The position numbers were made by a program, and so were the translations under genes. The notes below the pieces were generated by a model, which did not search any database, was not told the DNA's origin, and was given only the letters and a program-made list of their open reading frames with translations. This document shows, piece after piece, positions 9,911 to 18,135 of a stretch of 64,000 nucleotides of DNA (the stretch's first letter is position 1; each line of letters opens with the position of its first letter). Source of the DNA: Albidovulum denitrificans (lineage in GTDB: Bacteria; Pseudomonadota; Alphaproteobacteria; Rhodobacterales; Rhodobacteraceae); assembly GCF_002973535.1 (NCBI RefSeq), contig NZ_PVEP01000011.1:62001-126000 (forward strand), read 5' to 3'.

Positions 9911-9997
9911 CGCGTTTCGGGTTTCCGTTGAGAAAGCAAGCATCAGAATTCGAACGAAATAAGGTCAAATTCTGATTCAGTGTAAACCCGAAATGCT
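9911..9997. repeat. Palindromic dispersed repeat, copy A (about 87 bp)
   Basis: Terminal inverted repeats are perfect over 10 bp: TTTCGGGTTT at 9915-9924 and AAACCCGAAA at 9984-9993. Between them an inner hairpin arm pairs ATCAGAATT (9942-9950) with AATTCTGAT (9969-9977). Its reverse complement is clearly similar over its whole length to the sequence at 44743-44830. It fills the gap between the thioredoxin gene and the Lon-domain gene and ends 15 bp before the start codon at 10012. The local GC content is much lower than that of the flanking genes. A MITE-like or REP-like element is the likeliest class; no transposase is nearby. Confidence 0.8.
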
Positions 9998-10011
9998 ATA
10001 GGATCGGCGAC

Positions 10012-10650
10012 ATGAGATTGCGTGGCGAACTGCCCGGAAAGGTGCCCCTGTTCCCCCTTCCCGGGGCGCTTCTCCTGCCGCGTGCAAAGCTGCCCTTGCA
10101 GATCTTCGAGCCGCGCTATCTTGCGATGCTGGAAGACACGCTGAAAACGCCCGACCGGCTGATCGGGATGATCCAGCCGCGCCCGCGCCCCGACGGCACC
10201 GACGCGCTGGCGGCCATCGGCTGTGCGGGCCGGGTGACGGCGTTTTCGGAAACCGAGGACGGGCGCTATCTGATCACGCTGACCGGGATTTCCCGCTTTC
10301 GGCTTGCCTCGGAAATCTCGGGCTTTGCACCCTACCTGTCGGGCGAGGTCCGGTGGGAGGATTTCACCCGCGACCGGGGTCAGGTGGAAACCGACCCGGA
10401 GTTCGACCGCGACGGATTCCTTGACCTGCTGCGGCGCTATTTCATGGAAGAACAGCTTTCGACCGACTGGGACAGCCTGAAAGAGGCCGAGGACGAGTTG
10501 ATGATCAACTCTCTTTCCATGCTCTGCCCGTTCGAACCAGAGGACAAGCAGGCCCTGCTTGAGGCGCCATCGCTCCAGACCCGGCGGGAAACGTTGGTGA
10601 CGCTGATGGAATATGCCCTTGCGGGCGGCGGCGAGGAGCAGATGCAATGA
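10012..10650 (+). CDS. Lon N-terminal (substrate-binding) domain protein
   Basis: The protein has 212 residues. It consists only of the LON N-terminal domain, with the typical start [26 protein letters not shown] and no AAA or protease part. Such stand-alone LON-domain proteins are common in alphaproteobacteria; the exact role is unknown. The stop codon overlaps the start of the UPF0434 gene (ATGA, 10647-10650), so the two are translationally coupled. Copy A of the dispersed repeat sits immediately upstream. Confidence 0.9.
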   Translation: MRLRGELPGKVPLFPLPGALLLPRAKLPLQIFEPRYLAMLEDTLKTPDRLIGMIQPRPRPDGTDALAAIGCAGRVTAFSETEDGRYLITLTGISRFRLASEISGFAPYLSGEVRWEDFTRDRGQVETDPEFDRDGFLDLLRRYFMEEQLSTDWDSLKEAEDELMINSLSMLCPFEPEDKQALLEAPSLQTRRETLVTLMEYALAGGGEEQMQ

Positions 10651-10829
10651 GCGGAGAGACCAAGGCCGACCGCCGGATGCTTGAGGCGCTGGTCTGCCCG
10701 GTGACGCAGGCGCCGCTGTCTTATGACGCCGAGGCGCAGGAATTGATTTCCAAGCCCGCGAAGCTCGCCTTCCCGATCCGGGGCGGCATTCCGGTGATGC
10801 TGGTGGATGAGGCGCGGCGGCTCGACTGA
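10647..10829 (+). CDS. UPF0434/Trm112-like small protein
   Basis: The protein has 60 residues. The family core [16 protein letters not shown] and the segment [18 protein letters not shown] near the C-terminus fit the UPF0434 (YcaR)/Trm112p-like fold. Only one cysteine is present, so it cannot bind zinc through four cysteines. In other organisms Trm112 activates methyltransferases; that role is not shown for this subgroup. It is coupled to the Lon-domain gene by a 4-bp overlap and converges on dapD. Confidence 0.88.
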   Translation: MSGETKADRRMLEALVCPVTQAPLSYDAEAQELISKPAKLAFPIRGGIPVMLVDEARRLD

Positions 10830-10847
10830 ACCGCCGCGCGGTCCGGG

Positions 10848-11675
10848 TCAGTCGCGCAAAAGCTCGTTGATCGAGGTTTTCGACCGGGTCTGCGCATCGA
10901 CGCGCTTCACGATCACCGCGCAATAAAGGCTGATGCCGTTCTTCGAGGGCATGGAGCCCGCGACGACGACCGACCCGGCGGGCACCTCGCCATAGCTGAC
11001 ATTGCCGGTCTCGCGGTCGACGATCTTGGTGGACTTGCCGATGAAGACCCCCATGCCAAGGACCGAGCCTTCGCGCACGATGCAGCCTTCGACGACCTCG
11101 GAGCGGGCGCCGATAAAGCAGTTATCCTCGATGATCGTGGGGCCAGCCTGCATCGGTTCCAGCACGCCGCCGATGCCGACGCCGCCGGACAGGTGGACGT
11201 TCTTGCCGATCTGCGCGCAGGAGCCGACGGTGGCCCAGGTATCGACCATCGTGCCTTCGTCGACATAGGCGCCGAGGTTGACGAAGGAGGGCATCAGCAC
11301 CACGCCCTTGGCGATGAAGGCCGAGCGGCGGACGATGCAGTTCGGCACGGCGCGGAAGCCCGCGCCCTTCCATTCGTTGTCGCCCCAGCCCTTGAACTTG
11401 CTGTCGACCTTGTCGAACCAGTGGCCGCCCTGCGGGCCGCCGTCCTGCTGTTCCATGTCCTTCAGGCGAAAGCCCAGCAGGACCGCCTTCTTGGCCCACT
11501 GATTCACATGCCAGTTGCCGTCGGCCTGTTTTTCCGCCACCCGCAGCGTGCCGCCGTCAAGCGCGTTCAGCGTGTCTTCAATCGCCTCGCGGACCTCGCC
11601 CCCGGTCGAGGGCGTGATGGTGTCGCGCACCTCCCATGCGGCTTCGATGGCGGTTTCGAGCTGGGCGTTGGACAT
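10848..11675 (-). CDS. dapD: 2,3,4,5-tetrahydropyridine-2,6-dicarboxylate N-succinyltransferase
   Basis: The protein has 275 residues, the usual DapD length. After an alpha-helical N-terminal domain comes a left-handed beta-helix of hexapeptide repeats (for example [19 protein letters not shown] and [15 protein letters not shown]), ending in [15 protein letters not shown]. The enzyme transfers succinyl from succinyl-CoA in the diaminopimelate/lysine pathway in the cytoplasm. The ATG at 11675 ([14 protein letters not shown]) fits the family start. The same frame stays open far upstream, but that part lacks family character. Confidence 0.96.
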   Translation of the reverse strand: MSNAQLETAIEAAWEVRDTITPSTGGEVREAIEDTLNALDGGTLRVAEKQADGNWHVNQWAKKAVLLGFRLKDMEQQDGGPQGGHWFDKVDSKFKGWGDNEWKGAGFRAVPNCIVRRSAFIAKGVVLMPSFVNLGAYVDEGTMVDTWATVGSCAQIGKNVHLSGGVGIGGVLEPMQAGPTIIEDNCFIGARSEVVEGCIVREGSVLGMGVFIGKSTKIVDRETGNVSYGEVPAGSVVVAGSMPSKNGISLYCAVIVKRVDAQTRSKTSINELLRD

Positions 11676-11767
11676 GGGATCACTCTCCGGGTCTGGACGG
11701 CGTTTGCAGCGCCTATACTGGTCCCCGCGCCCCGGCGCAATCCGCGCGGGGCGACGACAGGCGCCGG

Positions 11768-11962
11768 TCAGCCGTTCCAGAAGGGCCGCCCGACCTCCTG
11801 CCGGACGTCGCGTTCGCTCAGCCCGCAATCCCTCAGAAGCCGCGCGTCGAGACGGGACAGCGCGATCCGGCTGCGGCGGCGGGCCTGCCAGAGGCGAAGC
11901 CGTGCAATAAGGCGGCGTTTCAGCGAGGGCGAGCGTGCGGGGGCGAACATATCGGGCGGCAT
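11768..11962 (-). CDS. DUF1127 small protein
   Basis: The protein has 64 residues and is very arginine-rich. The C-terminal half, [21 protein letters not shown] then [14 protein letters not shown], is the classic DUF1127 (YjiS-like) motif. Such small basic proteins in alphaproteobacteria are linked to phosphate and carbon metabolism or RNA turnover, but this member's role is unknown. It lies upstream of dapD on the same strand with a 92-bp gap, and is divergent from the ArsR-type regulator. Confidence 0.88.
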   Translation of the reverse strand: MPPDMFAPARSPSLKRRLIARLRLWQARRRSRIALSRLDARLLRDCGLSERDVRQEVGRPFWNG

Positions 11963-12032
11963 GGCGATCCTTTCTGTCAGGCCCCGATCCTGCGGAATTG
12001 CGCCGCCGCCATGCTTCGGTTAAGATCGAACT

Positions 12033-12755
12033 ATGACTGAGAGCCCGAATATCGCCCGCACCGCCGCGCTGATCGGCGATCCGGCCCGCGCCGGGATGCT
12101 GATCGCGCTGATGCGGGGGCAGGCCCTGACGGCGACGGAACTGGCGCATGAGGCCGGGGTCGCGCTGTCCACCGCCTCGGGCCATCTGGCGCAGCTTCTG
12201 GACGGCGGGCTGATCGCGGTGCGCAAATCCGGGCGGCACAAGTATTTCGCGCTGGCGGGGGAGGACGCGGCGGGCGTGATCGAGGCGCTGATGGGGTTCG
12301 CGGGCGGCACCGGCGGGCCGAAACGCCAGCCCGGCCCGCGCGATCCCGCGCTGCGCAGGGCGCGGGTCTGCTACAACCACCTGGCCGGTGAGATGGGCGT
12401 GCAGCTTTACCAAAGCCTTCTGGCGCGCGGCTTCCTGACCGCCGGGCAGAGCGGCCTGACGCTAAGCCGACAGGGCCGCGATTTTGCCCATGGTTTCGGC
12501 ATCGCGGAACAGGCGATTTCGGGTGGCCGGCCACCCCATTGCCGCGAATGCCTCGACTGGTCGATGCGGCAAAGCCACCTTGGCGGCCGCGCCGGGCGCG
12601 CCTTCCTTGCCGCCATCGAGGCGAAGGGCTGGGCGCACCGGAAAAAAGGGTCGCGCGTGGTCGCCTTCACGGCGGACGGACAACGCGCCTTTGCCATCGC
12701 CTTCCCGCCCGTTCCGCGCGATGAATCACTTGACCTTGGCCGGGTTGGGGCGTAA
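12033..12755 (+). CDS. ArsR-type winged-helix transcriptional regulator
   Basis: The protein has 240 residues. The N-terminal winged helix-turn-helix (residues about 10-85) contains [20 protein letters not shown] followed by the wing [13 protein letters not shown]. The C-terminal region has a second winged-helix-like domain with [20 protein letters not shown], a motif seen in a widespread subgroup of long ArsR-like regulators. The cysteines and histidine there might sense a ligand or metal, which is inference. The target is unknown; the divergent DUF1127 gene is only 70 bp away. Confidence 0.85.
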   Translation: MTESPNIARTAALIGDPARAGMLIALMRGQALTATELAHEAGVALSTASGHLAQLLDGGLIAVRKSGRHKYFALAGEDAAGVIEALMGFAGGTGGPKRQPGPRDPALRRARVCYNHLAGEMGVQLYQSLLARGFLTAGQSGLTLSRQGRDFAHGFGIAEQAISGGRPPHCRECLDWSMRQSHLGGRAGRAFLAAIEAKGWAHRKKGSRVVAFTADGQRAFAIAFPPVPRDESLDLGRVGA

Positions 12756-12850
12756 AGCCCGCGGACGAAATTCCGGGGGGCCGCCGTGGCGGCGCCCATA
12801 GATGTTGTCGAATGCCGGGCTCCGATAGCCCAGAGAATAAGGAAAAGCCC

Positions 12851-13138
12851 ATGTCTCGCGTCTGCGAACTGACCGGAAAGGGCCCGATGTCGGGCAACAA
12901 CGTGAGCCACGCGAACAACAAGTCGCGCCGCCGCTTCCTGCCGAACCTGAACGACGTGACGCTGATCTCGGATGCGCTTGGCCAGTCGTTCAAGCTTCGC
13001 ATCTCGGCCGCGGCGCTGCGTTCGGTCGACCATCGCGGTGGCCTTGACGCCTTCCTCGCCAAGGCGAAGGATGAAGAGCTGTCCTCCAAGGCGCTGAAAA
13101 TCAAGAAAGACATCGCCAAGGCGCAAGCCGCGGCCTGA
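12851..13138 (+). CDS. rpmB: Large-subunit ribosomal protein bL28
   Basis: The protein has 95 residues and starts [21 protein letters not shown], the universal bL28 N-terminus, followed by the basic [10 protein letters not shown] segment. The C-terminus [19 protein letters not shown] is typical of the longer alphaproteobacterial form. The upstream ribosome-binding region is purine-rich (AGAGAATAAGGAAAA). A strong hairpin terminator follows 27 bp downstream, so it is probably monocistronic. Confidence 0.97.
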   Translation: MSRVCELTGKGPMSGNNVSHANNKSRRRFLPNLNDVTLISDALGQSFKLRISAAALRSVDHRGGLDAFLAKAKDEELSSKALKIKKDIAKAQAAA

Positions 13139-13165
13139 TCCCCCGAAGGGGTGATCTGTGACCAG

Positions 13166-13192
13166 GCCCCGCTTCGGCGGGGCTTTTCGTTT
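13166..13192 (+). terminator. Rho-independent terminator of rpmB
   Basis: A 7-bp perfect stem GCCCCGC/GCGGGGC closes a TTCG tetraloop (13166-13183) and is followed by TTTTCGTTTT. It sits 27 bp after the rpmB stop codon. Confidence 0.92.
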
Positions 13193-13297
13193 TCGCCCCC
13201 TCAGGCCCCTTCCCCTTGATCTGACCCGCGCGGAATGCCTATGTCAGCGCCAGCGGGAGGACACCCGCACGGGGCAGGCACGGGAAGGCGAAAGACC

Positions 13298-13666
13298 ATG
13301 CGCAACGCGGCATTGATGCTGGGAATCATCGGCGGGCTTTTCGCGATGGTGGTCGGGTTCTTCGGCTATGGCTATACCGAGGTGGTGGCGAAACATGCCG
13401 AGGTGGGGCAGCTTTTCGGCCCCGTCGAGAACGCGCAACTGATCCGGGTCAGCAGCTTCCTTGCGCCGCTTCTGGCGCTTGCGGGCGGGGCGATGGCCAA
13501 GGCGCGCGCGCTGTGGGGCGGCATCCTGATGCTGATCGCGGCGGCGCTGATGTATCACGCCTTCGGCTTTGGCGTCTTCACCATGTTCCCCATCGGCTTT
13601 TGCCTTGTCGGCGGCCTTCTTGCCCTTGCGGCGGGCAAACCCGACGAACCGAAGGCGCATTTCTGA
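13298..13666 (+). CDS. Small multi-pass membrane protein, hypothetical
   Basis: The protein has 122 residues with about four hydrophobic helices: ALMLGIIGGLFAMVVGFFGYG near the start, then FLAPLLALAGG, GGILMLIAAALMY and FPIGFCLVGGLLALAAG. I recognise no catalytic residues or family. The ATG at 13298 was preferred over one at 13235 because it directly precedes the first membrane helix and has GGGAAGG about 15 bp upstream. It lies between the rpmB terminator and the copper-related pair. Confidence 0.75.
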   Translation: MRNAALMLGIIGGLFAMVVGFFGYGYTEVVAKHAEVGQLFGPVENAQLIRVSSFLAPLLALAGGAMAKARALWGGILMLIAAALMYHAFGFGVFTMFPIGFCLVGGLLALAAGKPDEPKAHF

Positions 13667-13760
13667 TCCCTGCGGCAGTTGGTCGCCTTTCCGCCGGACG
13701 GCGCGGCCGGACCATCGCCGCACCTTCCCTTCCCCGGACCGGACGCCTAAACTCCCCACC

Positions 13761-14120
13761 ATGAGGACCCGCCCGCTGCAAAGCCTTGTCGCCCTGATCC
13801 TGACCGTCGCGATGACGGTCATGGGCTATGGCGCGGCCGCGGCGCGGGGGCAGACCACGGTCGAGGGCCGTGTTCTGGTCCTTTGCTCCGGCGGTGGTCT
13901 TATCCAGATCACGCTGGACGAAAACGGCCAGCCCACCGGCAAGTCGCATCTGTGCCCCGACCTTGCCTATAGCGTTCTGGCGGCGATCGACAGCGTTCCA
14001 CCGCAGGTCATGGCGCCCGCAGGCGTCCTTTCGGAAACGCTGCACCCGGCGCAAAAGGCCACGCTGCGCGCCGACCGCCACACCCGCCCGAATGCCCGCG
14101 CCCCTCCGGTCCGGCTCTGA
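13761..14120 (+). CDS. DUF2946-like small exported protein
   Basis: The protein has 119 residues. A signal peptide or anchor is visible (RTRPLQSLVALILTVAMTVMG, then an alanine run). The body contains LVLCSGGGLIQITLDENGQ and HLCPDLAYS, i.e. two cysteines and a histidine spaced as in DUF2946-type proteins. Such proteins are frequently next to PCu(A)C copper chaperones; here that gene starts 42 bp downstream. A periplasmic copper-handling role is an inference from this context. Confidence 0.68.
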   Translation: MRTRPLQSLVALILTVAMTVMGYGAAAARGQTTVEGRVLVLCSGGGLIQITLDENGQPTGKSHLCPDLAYSVLAAIDSVPPQVMAPAGVLSETLHPAQKATLRADRHTRPNARAPPVRL

Positions 14121-14162
14121 ACGCCTATCGACATTCAGACAACCGAACCAAGGAAAACGCAG

Positions 14163-14597
14163 ATGAAACCTCTGAAATTCGCCCTTGCGGCGCTGGCCAT
14201 GACCGTCGCCCTGCCCGCCTTCGCGCAGGACACCATCACCGTCAAGGACGCCTATGCGCGCTTCATGCCCGGTTCCATGGCCGGGGCGGCCTTCATGGTG
14301 ATCGAAAACGCGGGCGACGCGGATGACCAGTTGATCGACGCCAAGTCCGACATCGCCGCCAAGGTGGAGCTTCACACCCACAAGGCCGATGCCAGCGGCA
14401 TGATGCAGATGATCCATGTGCCGGAAGGCTTTGCGATCCCCGCCCATGGCGAACATTCCCTGCAACGGGGCGGCGACCATGTGATGTTCATGGGGCTGAA
14501 GGAAAAGCCCGAAAACGGCCAAAGCTTCAGCCTGACGCTGACCTTCGAGAAGGCCGGTGACGTCACCGTCGAGGTTCCCGTCGACATGACGAAGTAA
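14163..14597 (+). CDS. PCu(A)C periplasmic copper chaperone
   Basis: The protein has 144 residues. The signal peptide is at residues 1-21/22 (ending PAFAQ). The mature domain carries the Met/His copper site of the PCu(A)C family: the ELHTH segment, the MMQM cluster, then HGEHSLQRGGDHVMFMGL. These proteins bind Cu(I) in the periplasm and deliver it for cytochrome oxidase CuA assembly. It follows the DUF2946-like gene closely, which suggests a copper pair. A GC-rich hairpin lies just after the stop codon. Confidence 0.92.
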   Translation: MKPLKFALAALAMTVALPAFAQDTITVKDAYARFMPGSMAGAAFMVIENAGDADDQLIDAKSDIAAKVELHTHKADASGMMQMIHVPEGFAIPAHGEHSLQRGGDHVMFMGLKEKPENGQSFSLTLTFEKAGDVTVEVPVDMTK

Positions 14598-14606
14598 CCC
14601 GCGCCG

Positions 14607-14637
14607 GGCCGGGGGCGGCACCCGCCGTTCCCCGGCC
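14607..14637 (+). terminator. GC-rich hairpin after the PCu(A)C gene
   Basis: GGCCGGGG (14607-14614) pairs with CCCCGGCC (14630-14637), and further pairing is possible inside the loop. There is no T-run after it, so it may slow or protect the transcript end instead of acting as a full intrinsic terminator. Confidence 0.45.
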
Positions 14638-14753
14638 GGATTGCGACAGCTGTGTCGCGGGCGGCGCAGACTACCGGGCCGTTCCGGCGCAGATGGCGGG
14701 GCATCAGGCCCCGCATCCCGCCGGGCCATTGCCCCGGTCCGCCCGCGCCCCCC

Positions 14754-15305
14754 ATGTTCACCCCCCTGACCCTGCCCGAGGCCTTCACCCCGGCCGAATG
14801 CGACCGCATCATTGCCCTTGCGCAAAGCGAACCGCTGGACGAAGCCGGGCTGGTGCGCAACACCGCCGATCACAATATCCGCCGGGCGGAGCTTGCCTGG
14901 CTGGACGACCGCGCGGGCGCAGACTGGGTGATGGAGCGGATCATCGCCCTTGTCGCCCGCGCCAACCGCGAAGGGTTCGACTTTGCCCTGACAGAGTTCG
15001 CCGAAAGCGCACAGGTCGCCCGCTACGGGGCCGAGCGTGAGGGGCATTTCGACTGGCATTCCGATATCGGCGCGGGCGCGGTGGCCGCGCGGCGCAAGCT
15101 GACCATGGTGGTGCAGTTGTCCGAACCGGGCGGCTATCAGGGCGGCACGCTTGAGCTTTGGCCCGACGGTTTCGCGCGCGAGGCGCAGAAGGCACGCGGC
15201 GCCGCGACCGTCTTCCCCAGCTTCGTCCTGCACCGTGTGACGCCTGTCACGGCGGGGGAGCGCTGGTCGCTGACGATATGGGCGCACGGACCGGCTTTCC
15301 GGTAG
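14754..15305 (+). CDS. 2-oxoglutarate/Fe(II)-dependent oxygenase (prolyl-hydroxylase fold)
   Basis: The protein has 183 residues. The iron-binding triad is visible: HxD in FDWHSDIG, and the distal histidine in FPSFVLHRVTPV. An arginine in GERWSLTIWAHG may bind 2-oxoglutarate. The segment YQGGTLELW is typical of the P4Hc/PiuC-like group. The enzyme would hydroxylate a protein or small molecule; the substrate is unknown. I chose the ATG at 14754, because the longer reading from 14652 adds only Arg/Pro-rich residues. Confidence 0.85.
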   Translation: MFTPLTLPEAFTPAECDRIIALAQSEPLDEAGLVRNTADHNIRRAELAWLDDRAGADWVMERIIALVARANREGFDFALTEFAESAQVARYGAEREGHFDWHSDIGAGAVAARRKLTMVVQLSEPGGYQGGTLELWPDGFAREAQKARGAATVFPSFVLHRVTPVTAGERWSLTIWAHGPAFR

Positions 15306-15366
15306 CGGTTGGACAATCACGGCGATCCCTGACATCAAAGGGGACCAGACCGCGCAAGGGATACCG

Positions 15367-16182
15367 ATGAACGACGACAGCCGCCGCCACCCGTTCCGCC
15401 ACAGCCATCAGGATGTCGAGGCGGCCGACCGCATTCCCGACACGCCCCAGACGCGCGCGCCGGCCTATCGCCTTGCCTTCACCGATGCCGAATTCATGTG
15501 CCGGGAGGAGCTTCGCCCGGTCCGGTTGCAACTGGAACTGCTGAAGCCGCAGATGATCATGGATGAACGCGGGGTGGAATCCACCGTGGTCATCATGGGC
15601 AGCGCCCGCATCCCCGACCCGGAAGGGGCGTCCGAGGGCAAGCCCAAGGGCCTGCGCGGCATGGCGCCGTGGTATGCCGAGGCGCGCAAACTGGCGCAGT
15701 TAGTGACAGAGAAAAGCCTTGCCGAATACGGCCGCGAATTCGTCGTCGTGACCGGCGGCGGGCCGGGTATCATGGAGGCGGGCAATCGCGGCGCGGACGA
15801 TGTCGGTGGCCAGTCCATCGGGCTGAACATCGTGCTGCCGCACGAACAGGCCCCGAACCCCTATGTGACGCCGGATCTGTGCTTCAACTTCCACTATTTC
15901 GCGGTGCGCAAGATGCATTTCCTGATGCGCGCGCGGGCGATCTGCATCTTCCCCGGCGGCTTCGGCACGCTGGACGAGATGTTCGAATCGCTGACCCTGA
16001 TCCAGACCGGACGGATGAAGCCGGTGCCGTTCCTTCTGTTCGGCCGCGACTTCTGGGAAAGCGTCATCAACTGGCAGGCGCTGGCCGATGCGGGCACGAT
16101 CTCTGCCCGCGACCTTGATCTGTTCCGCTATGTCGATACCGCCGAAGAGGCGGTGGAAATCATCTGCGGCGGCGAAGGCTGA
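15367..16182 (+). CDS. LOG family protein (lysine-decarboxylase-like Rossmann fold)
   Basis: The protein has 271 residues. The two signature motifs of LOG/TIGR00730 proteins are present: GGGPGIMEAGNRGA and PGGFGTLDEMFE. Characterised LOG proteins cleave the N-glycosidic bond of (cytokinin) nucleoside 5'-monophosphates; the actual substrate here is unknown. It has about 80 extra N-terminal residues compared with short LOG proteins, as in a known longer bacterial subgroup. It converges on pncB with a 9-bp gap. Confidence 0.88.
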   Translation: MNDDSRRHPFRHSHQDVEAADRIPDTPQTRAPAYRLAFTDAEFMCREELRPVRLQLELLKPQMIMDERGVESTVVIMGSARIPDPEGASEGKPKGLRGMAPWYAEARKLAQLVTEKSLAEYGREFVVVTGGGPGIMEAGNRGADDVGGQSIGLNIVLPHEQAPNPYVTPDLCFNFHYFAVRKMHFLMRARAICIFPGGFGTLDEMFESLTLIQTGRMKPVPFLLFGRDFWESVINWQALADAGTISARDLDLFRYVDTAEEAVEIICGGEG

Positions 16183-16191
16183 GCGCAGGCC

Positions 16192-17484
16192 TCAGACGAT
16201 CACCTCAAGCCGCTCCTGCGCGCCGACGTCGAAGACGCGCTTGTAGCGCGCGACCTCATCGGACGGTCCCATCGCCTTGTTGGGGTTGTCCGAGAGCTTC
16301 ACCGTCGGTCGCCCATCCGCGCTGACCGCCTTGCAGACGAGGCTGAAGGGGGCGAGCGCGTCGTTCGGGACCAGGCCGCGGAAATCGTTGGTCAGAAGTG
16401 TCCCCCAGCCGAAGGAGACCTTGACCCGCCCGGCGAACTTGGCGTGCAGCTCCTCAATCTTCTCGACGTCGAGCCCGTCGGAGAAGATGATGAGCTTCCT
16501 TGTCGGGTCCTCCCCCCTCTCCTTCCACCAGCGGATCGCGGTTTCGGCCCCGGTGGCGGGATCGCCTGAATCGATGCGGATGCCGGTCCAGCCCGCCAGC
16601 CAGTCCGGGGCGTTCTTCAGAAAGCCCTCGGTGCCGTAGGTGTCAGGCAGGATGATGCGCAGGTTGCCCTCATGTTCCTCATGCCAGTCGGCGAGGACGC
16701 GGTAGGGTGCCTGACGCAGGTCGGCATCGGTATCGGCCAGCGCGGAATAGACCATCGGCAGTTCATGCGCGTTGGTGCCGATGGCCTCGATGTCGCGGCG
16801 CATGGCGATGCGGCAGTTGGAGGTGCCGATGAAGGCATCCCCCAGCCCCTCGATCATCGCCTGCACGCACCAATCCTGCCAAAGGAAGGAATGACGGCGA
16901 CGGGTGCCGAAATCGGCGATCTTCAGCCCGTCGATCCTGCGTAACCTCTCGATCTTCTCCCAAAGGCGGGTCATGGCGCGAGCATAGAGGACCTGAAGCT
17001 CGAACTTGCCCATCGTGGCGAGGACGGCGCGCGAGCGCAGTTCCATCAGGATGGCGAGTGCGGGGATTTCCCACAACATGACCTCGGGCCACTTGCCCTC
17101 GAAGGTCAGTTCGTACTGGTCGCCCTTGCGTTCAAGTTCATAGGGCGGCAGGCGCAGGTTCTCGAACCACTCCATGAAGGTGGGGCTGAACATCTGGCGC
17201 TTGCCGTAGAAGGTGTTGCCGCGCAGCCATGTGCTTTCGCCCCGCGTCAGGGTGCGCGAGCGGGCATGGTCAAGCTGTTCGCGCAACTCGCCTTCGTCGA
17301 TCAGCCGGGCCAGCGGGATGCTTTTCGTCCGGTTGATGAGGGAGAAGACGACATTGGTGTCGGGGCGGTTGCGATGCACCGACTGGCACATCAGAAGCTT
17401 GTAGAAATCGGTGTCGATCAGCGACCGGACGATCGGGTCGATCTTGAAGTTGTGGTTATAGACGCGGGTGGCGATGTCGGACAT
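16192..17484 (-). CDS. pncB: Nicotinate phosphoribosyltransferase
   Basis: The protein has 430 residues. The family N-terminus DTDFYKLLMCQSVHRNRP is present, as are the conserved GTNAHELPMV segment holding the phosphorylatable histidine and VSFGWGTLLTNDF near the C-terminus. It makes nicotinate mononucleotide from nicotinate and PRPP in NAD salvage. The gene starts 1 bp after the pncA stop codon, so the two form a tight pathway pair: nicotinamide to nicotinate to NaMN. Confidence 0.95.
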   Translation of the reverse strand: MSDIATRVYNHNFKIDPIVRSLIDTDFYKLLMCQSVHRNRPDTNVVFSLINRTKSIPLARLIDEGELREQLDHARSRTLTRGESTWLRGNTFYGKRQMFSPTFMEWFENLRLPPYELERKGDQYELTFEGKWPEVMLWEIPALAILMELRSRAVLATMGKFELQVLYARAMTRLWEKIERLRRIDGLKIADFGTRRRHSFLWQDWCVQAMIEGLGDAFIGTSNCRIAMRRDIEAIGTNAHELPMVYSALADTDADLRQAPYRVLADWHEEHEGNLRIILPDTYGTEGFLKNAPDWLAGWTGIRIDSGDPATGAETAIRWWKERGEDPTRKLIIFSDGLDVEKIEELHAKFAGRVKVSFGWGTLLTNDFRGLVPNDALAPFSLVCKAVSADGRPTVKLSDNPNKAMGPSDEVARYKRVFDVGAQERLEVIV

Positions 17485-17485
17485 G

Positions 17486-18085
17486 TCAGGCCTCCAGCCG
17501 GACGCCGGCGGCGCGCATGTCGGCCCGCGCCTTGTCGAGCGAGCCGTCAAGGTCGATGGCGCGGCAGGCGCCCTCCAGAACGGTGACGGTAAAGCCGAGC
17601 TTCGCCGCGTCGATGGCCGAATAGGCGACGCAGAAATCGGTGGCGAGGCCAACCAGCGTCAGGTCGGTCACGCCGCGCGTGCGCAGATAGCCTTCAAGCC
17701 CGGTGGGGGTTTCGTGGTCATTCTCGAAAAACGCCGAATAGCTGTCGATCGCAGCGCGGAAGCCCTTGCGGATGACAAGGTCGGCCGGGTCGGTTTTCAG
17801 CGCGGCGTGGAAGGCCGCCCCGTCCGTGCCTTGCACACAATGGACGGGCCAGAGGACCTGTGGGCCATAGGGCATGTCGATCAGGCCAAAGGGCGCGGCG
17901 CCGGGATGGTTGGCGGCGAAGGAGGAATGATCGGCCGGGTGCCAGTCCTGCGTCAGGACGCGGACGGGAAAGTCGTCCATCAGCGCGTTGACGCGCGGAA
18001 TGATCGCATCGCCCCCGGCAACGGCCAGCGCGCCGCCGGGGCAGAAGTCGTTCTGGATGTCGATCACGATCAAGGCTTTGGACAT
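17486..18085 (-). CDS. pncA: Nicotinamidase (bifunctional nicotinamidase/pyrazinamidase type)
   Basis: The protein has 199 residues. The active-site pattern is complete: an aspartate in VIDIQNDFCPGG, the metal-binding segment DWHPADHSSF, a lysine in DLVIRKGF and the catalytic cysteine in GLATDFCV. It hydrolyses nicotinamide to nicotinate, which the adjacent pncB product uses. It begins 50 bp downstream of the MACPF gene on the same strand. Confidence 0.95.
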   Translation of the reverse strand: MSKALIVIDIQNDFCPGGALAVAGGDAIIPRVNALMDDFPVRVLTQDWHPADHSSFAANHPGAAPFGLIDMPYGPQVLWPVHCVQGTDGAAFHAALKTDPADLVIRKGFRAAIDSYSAFFENDHETPTGLEGYLRTRGVTDLTLVGLATDFCVAYSAIDAAKLGFTVTVLEGACRAIDLDGSLDKARADMRAAGVRLEA

Positions 18086-18135
18086 GCGCGCGCTCCCTCA
18101 CTCCCCCTCATGGGTAGAAAGCCCGCAGGCCCGCG

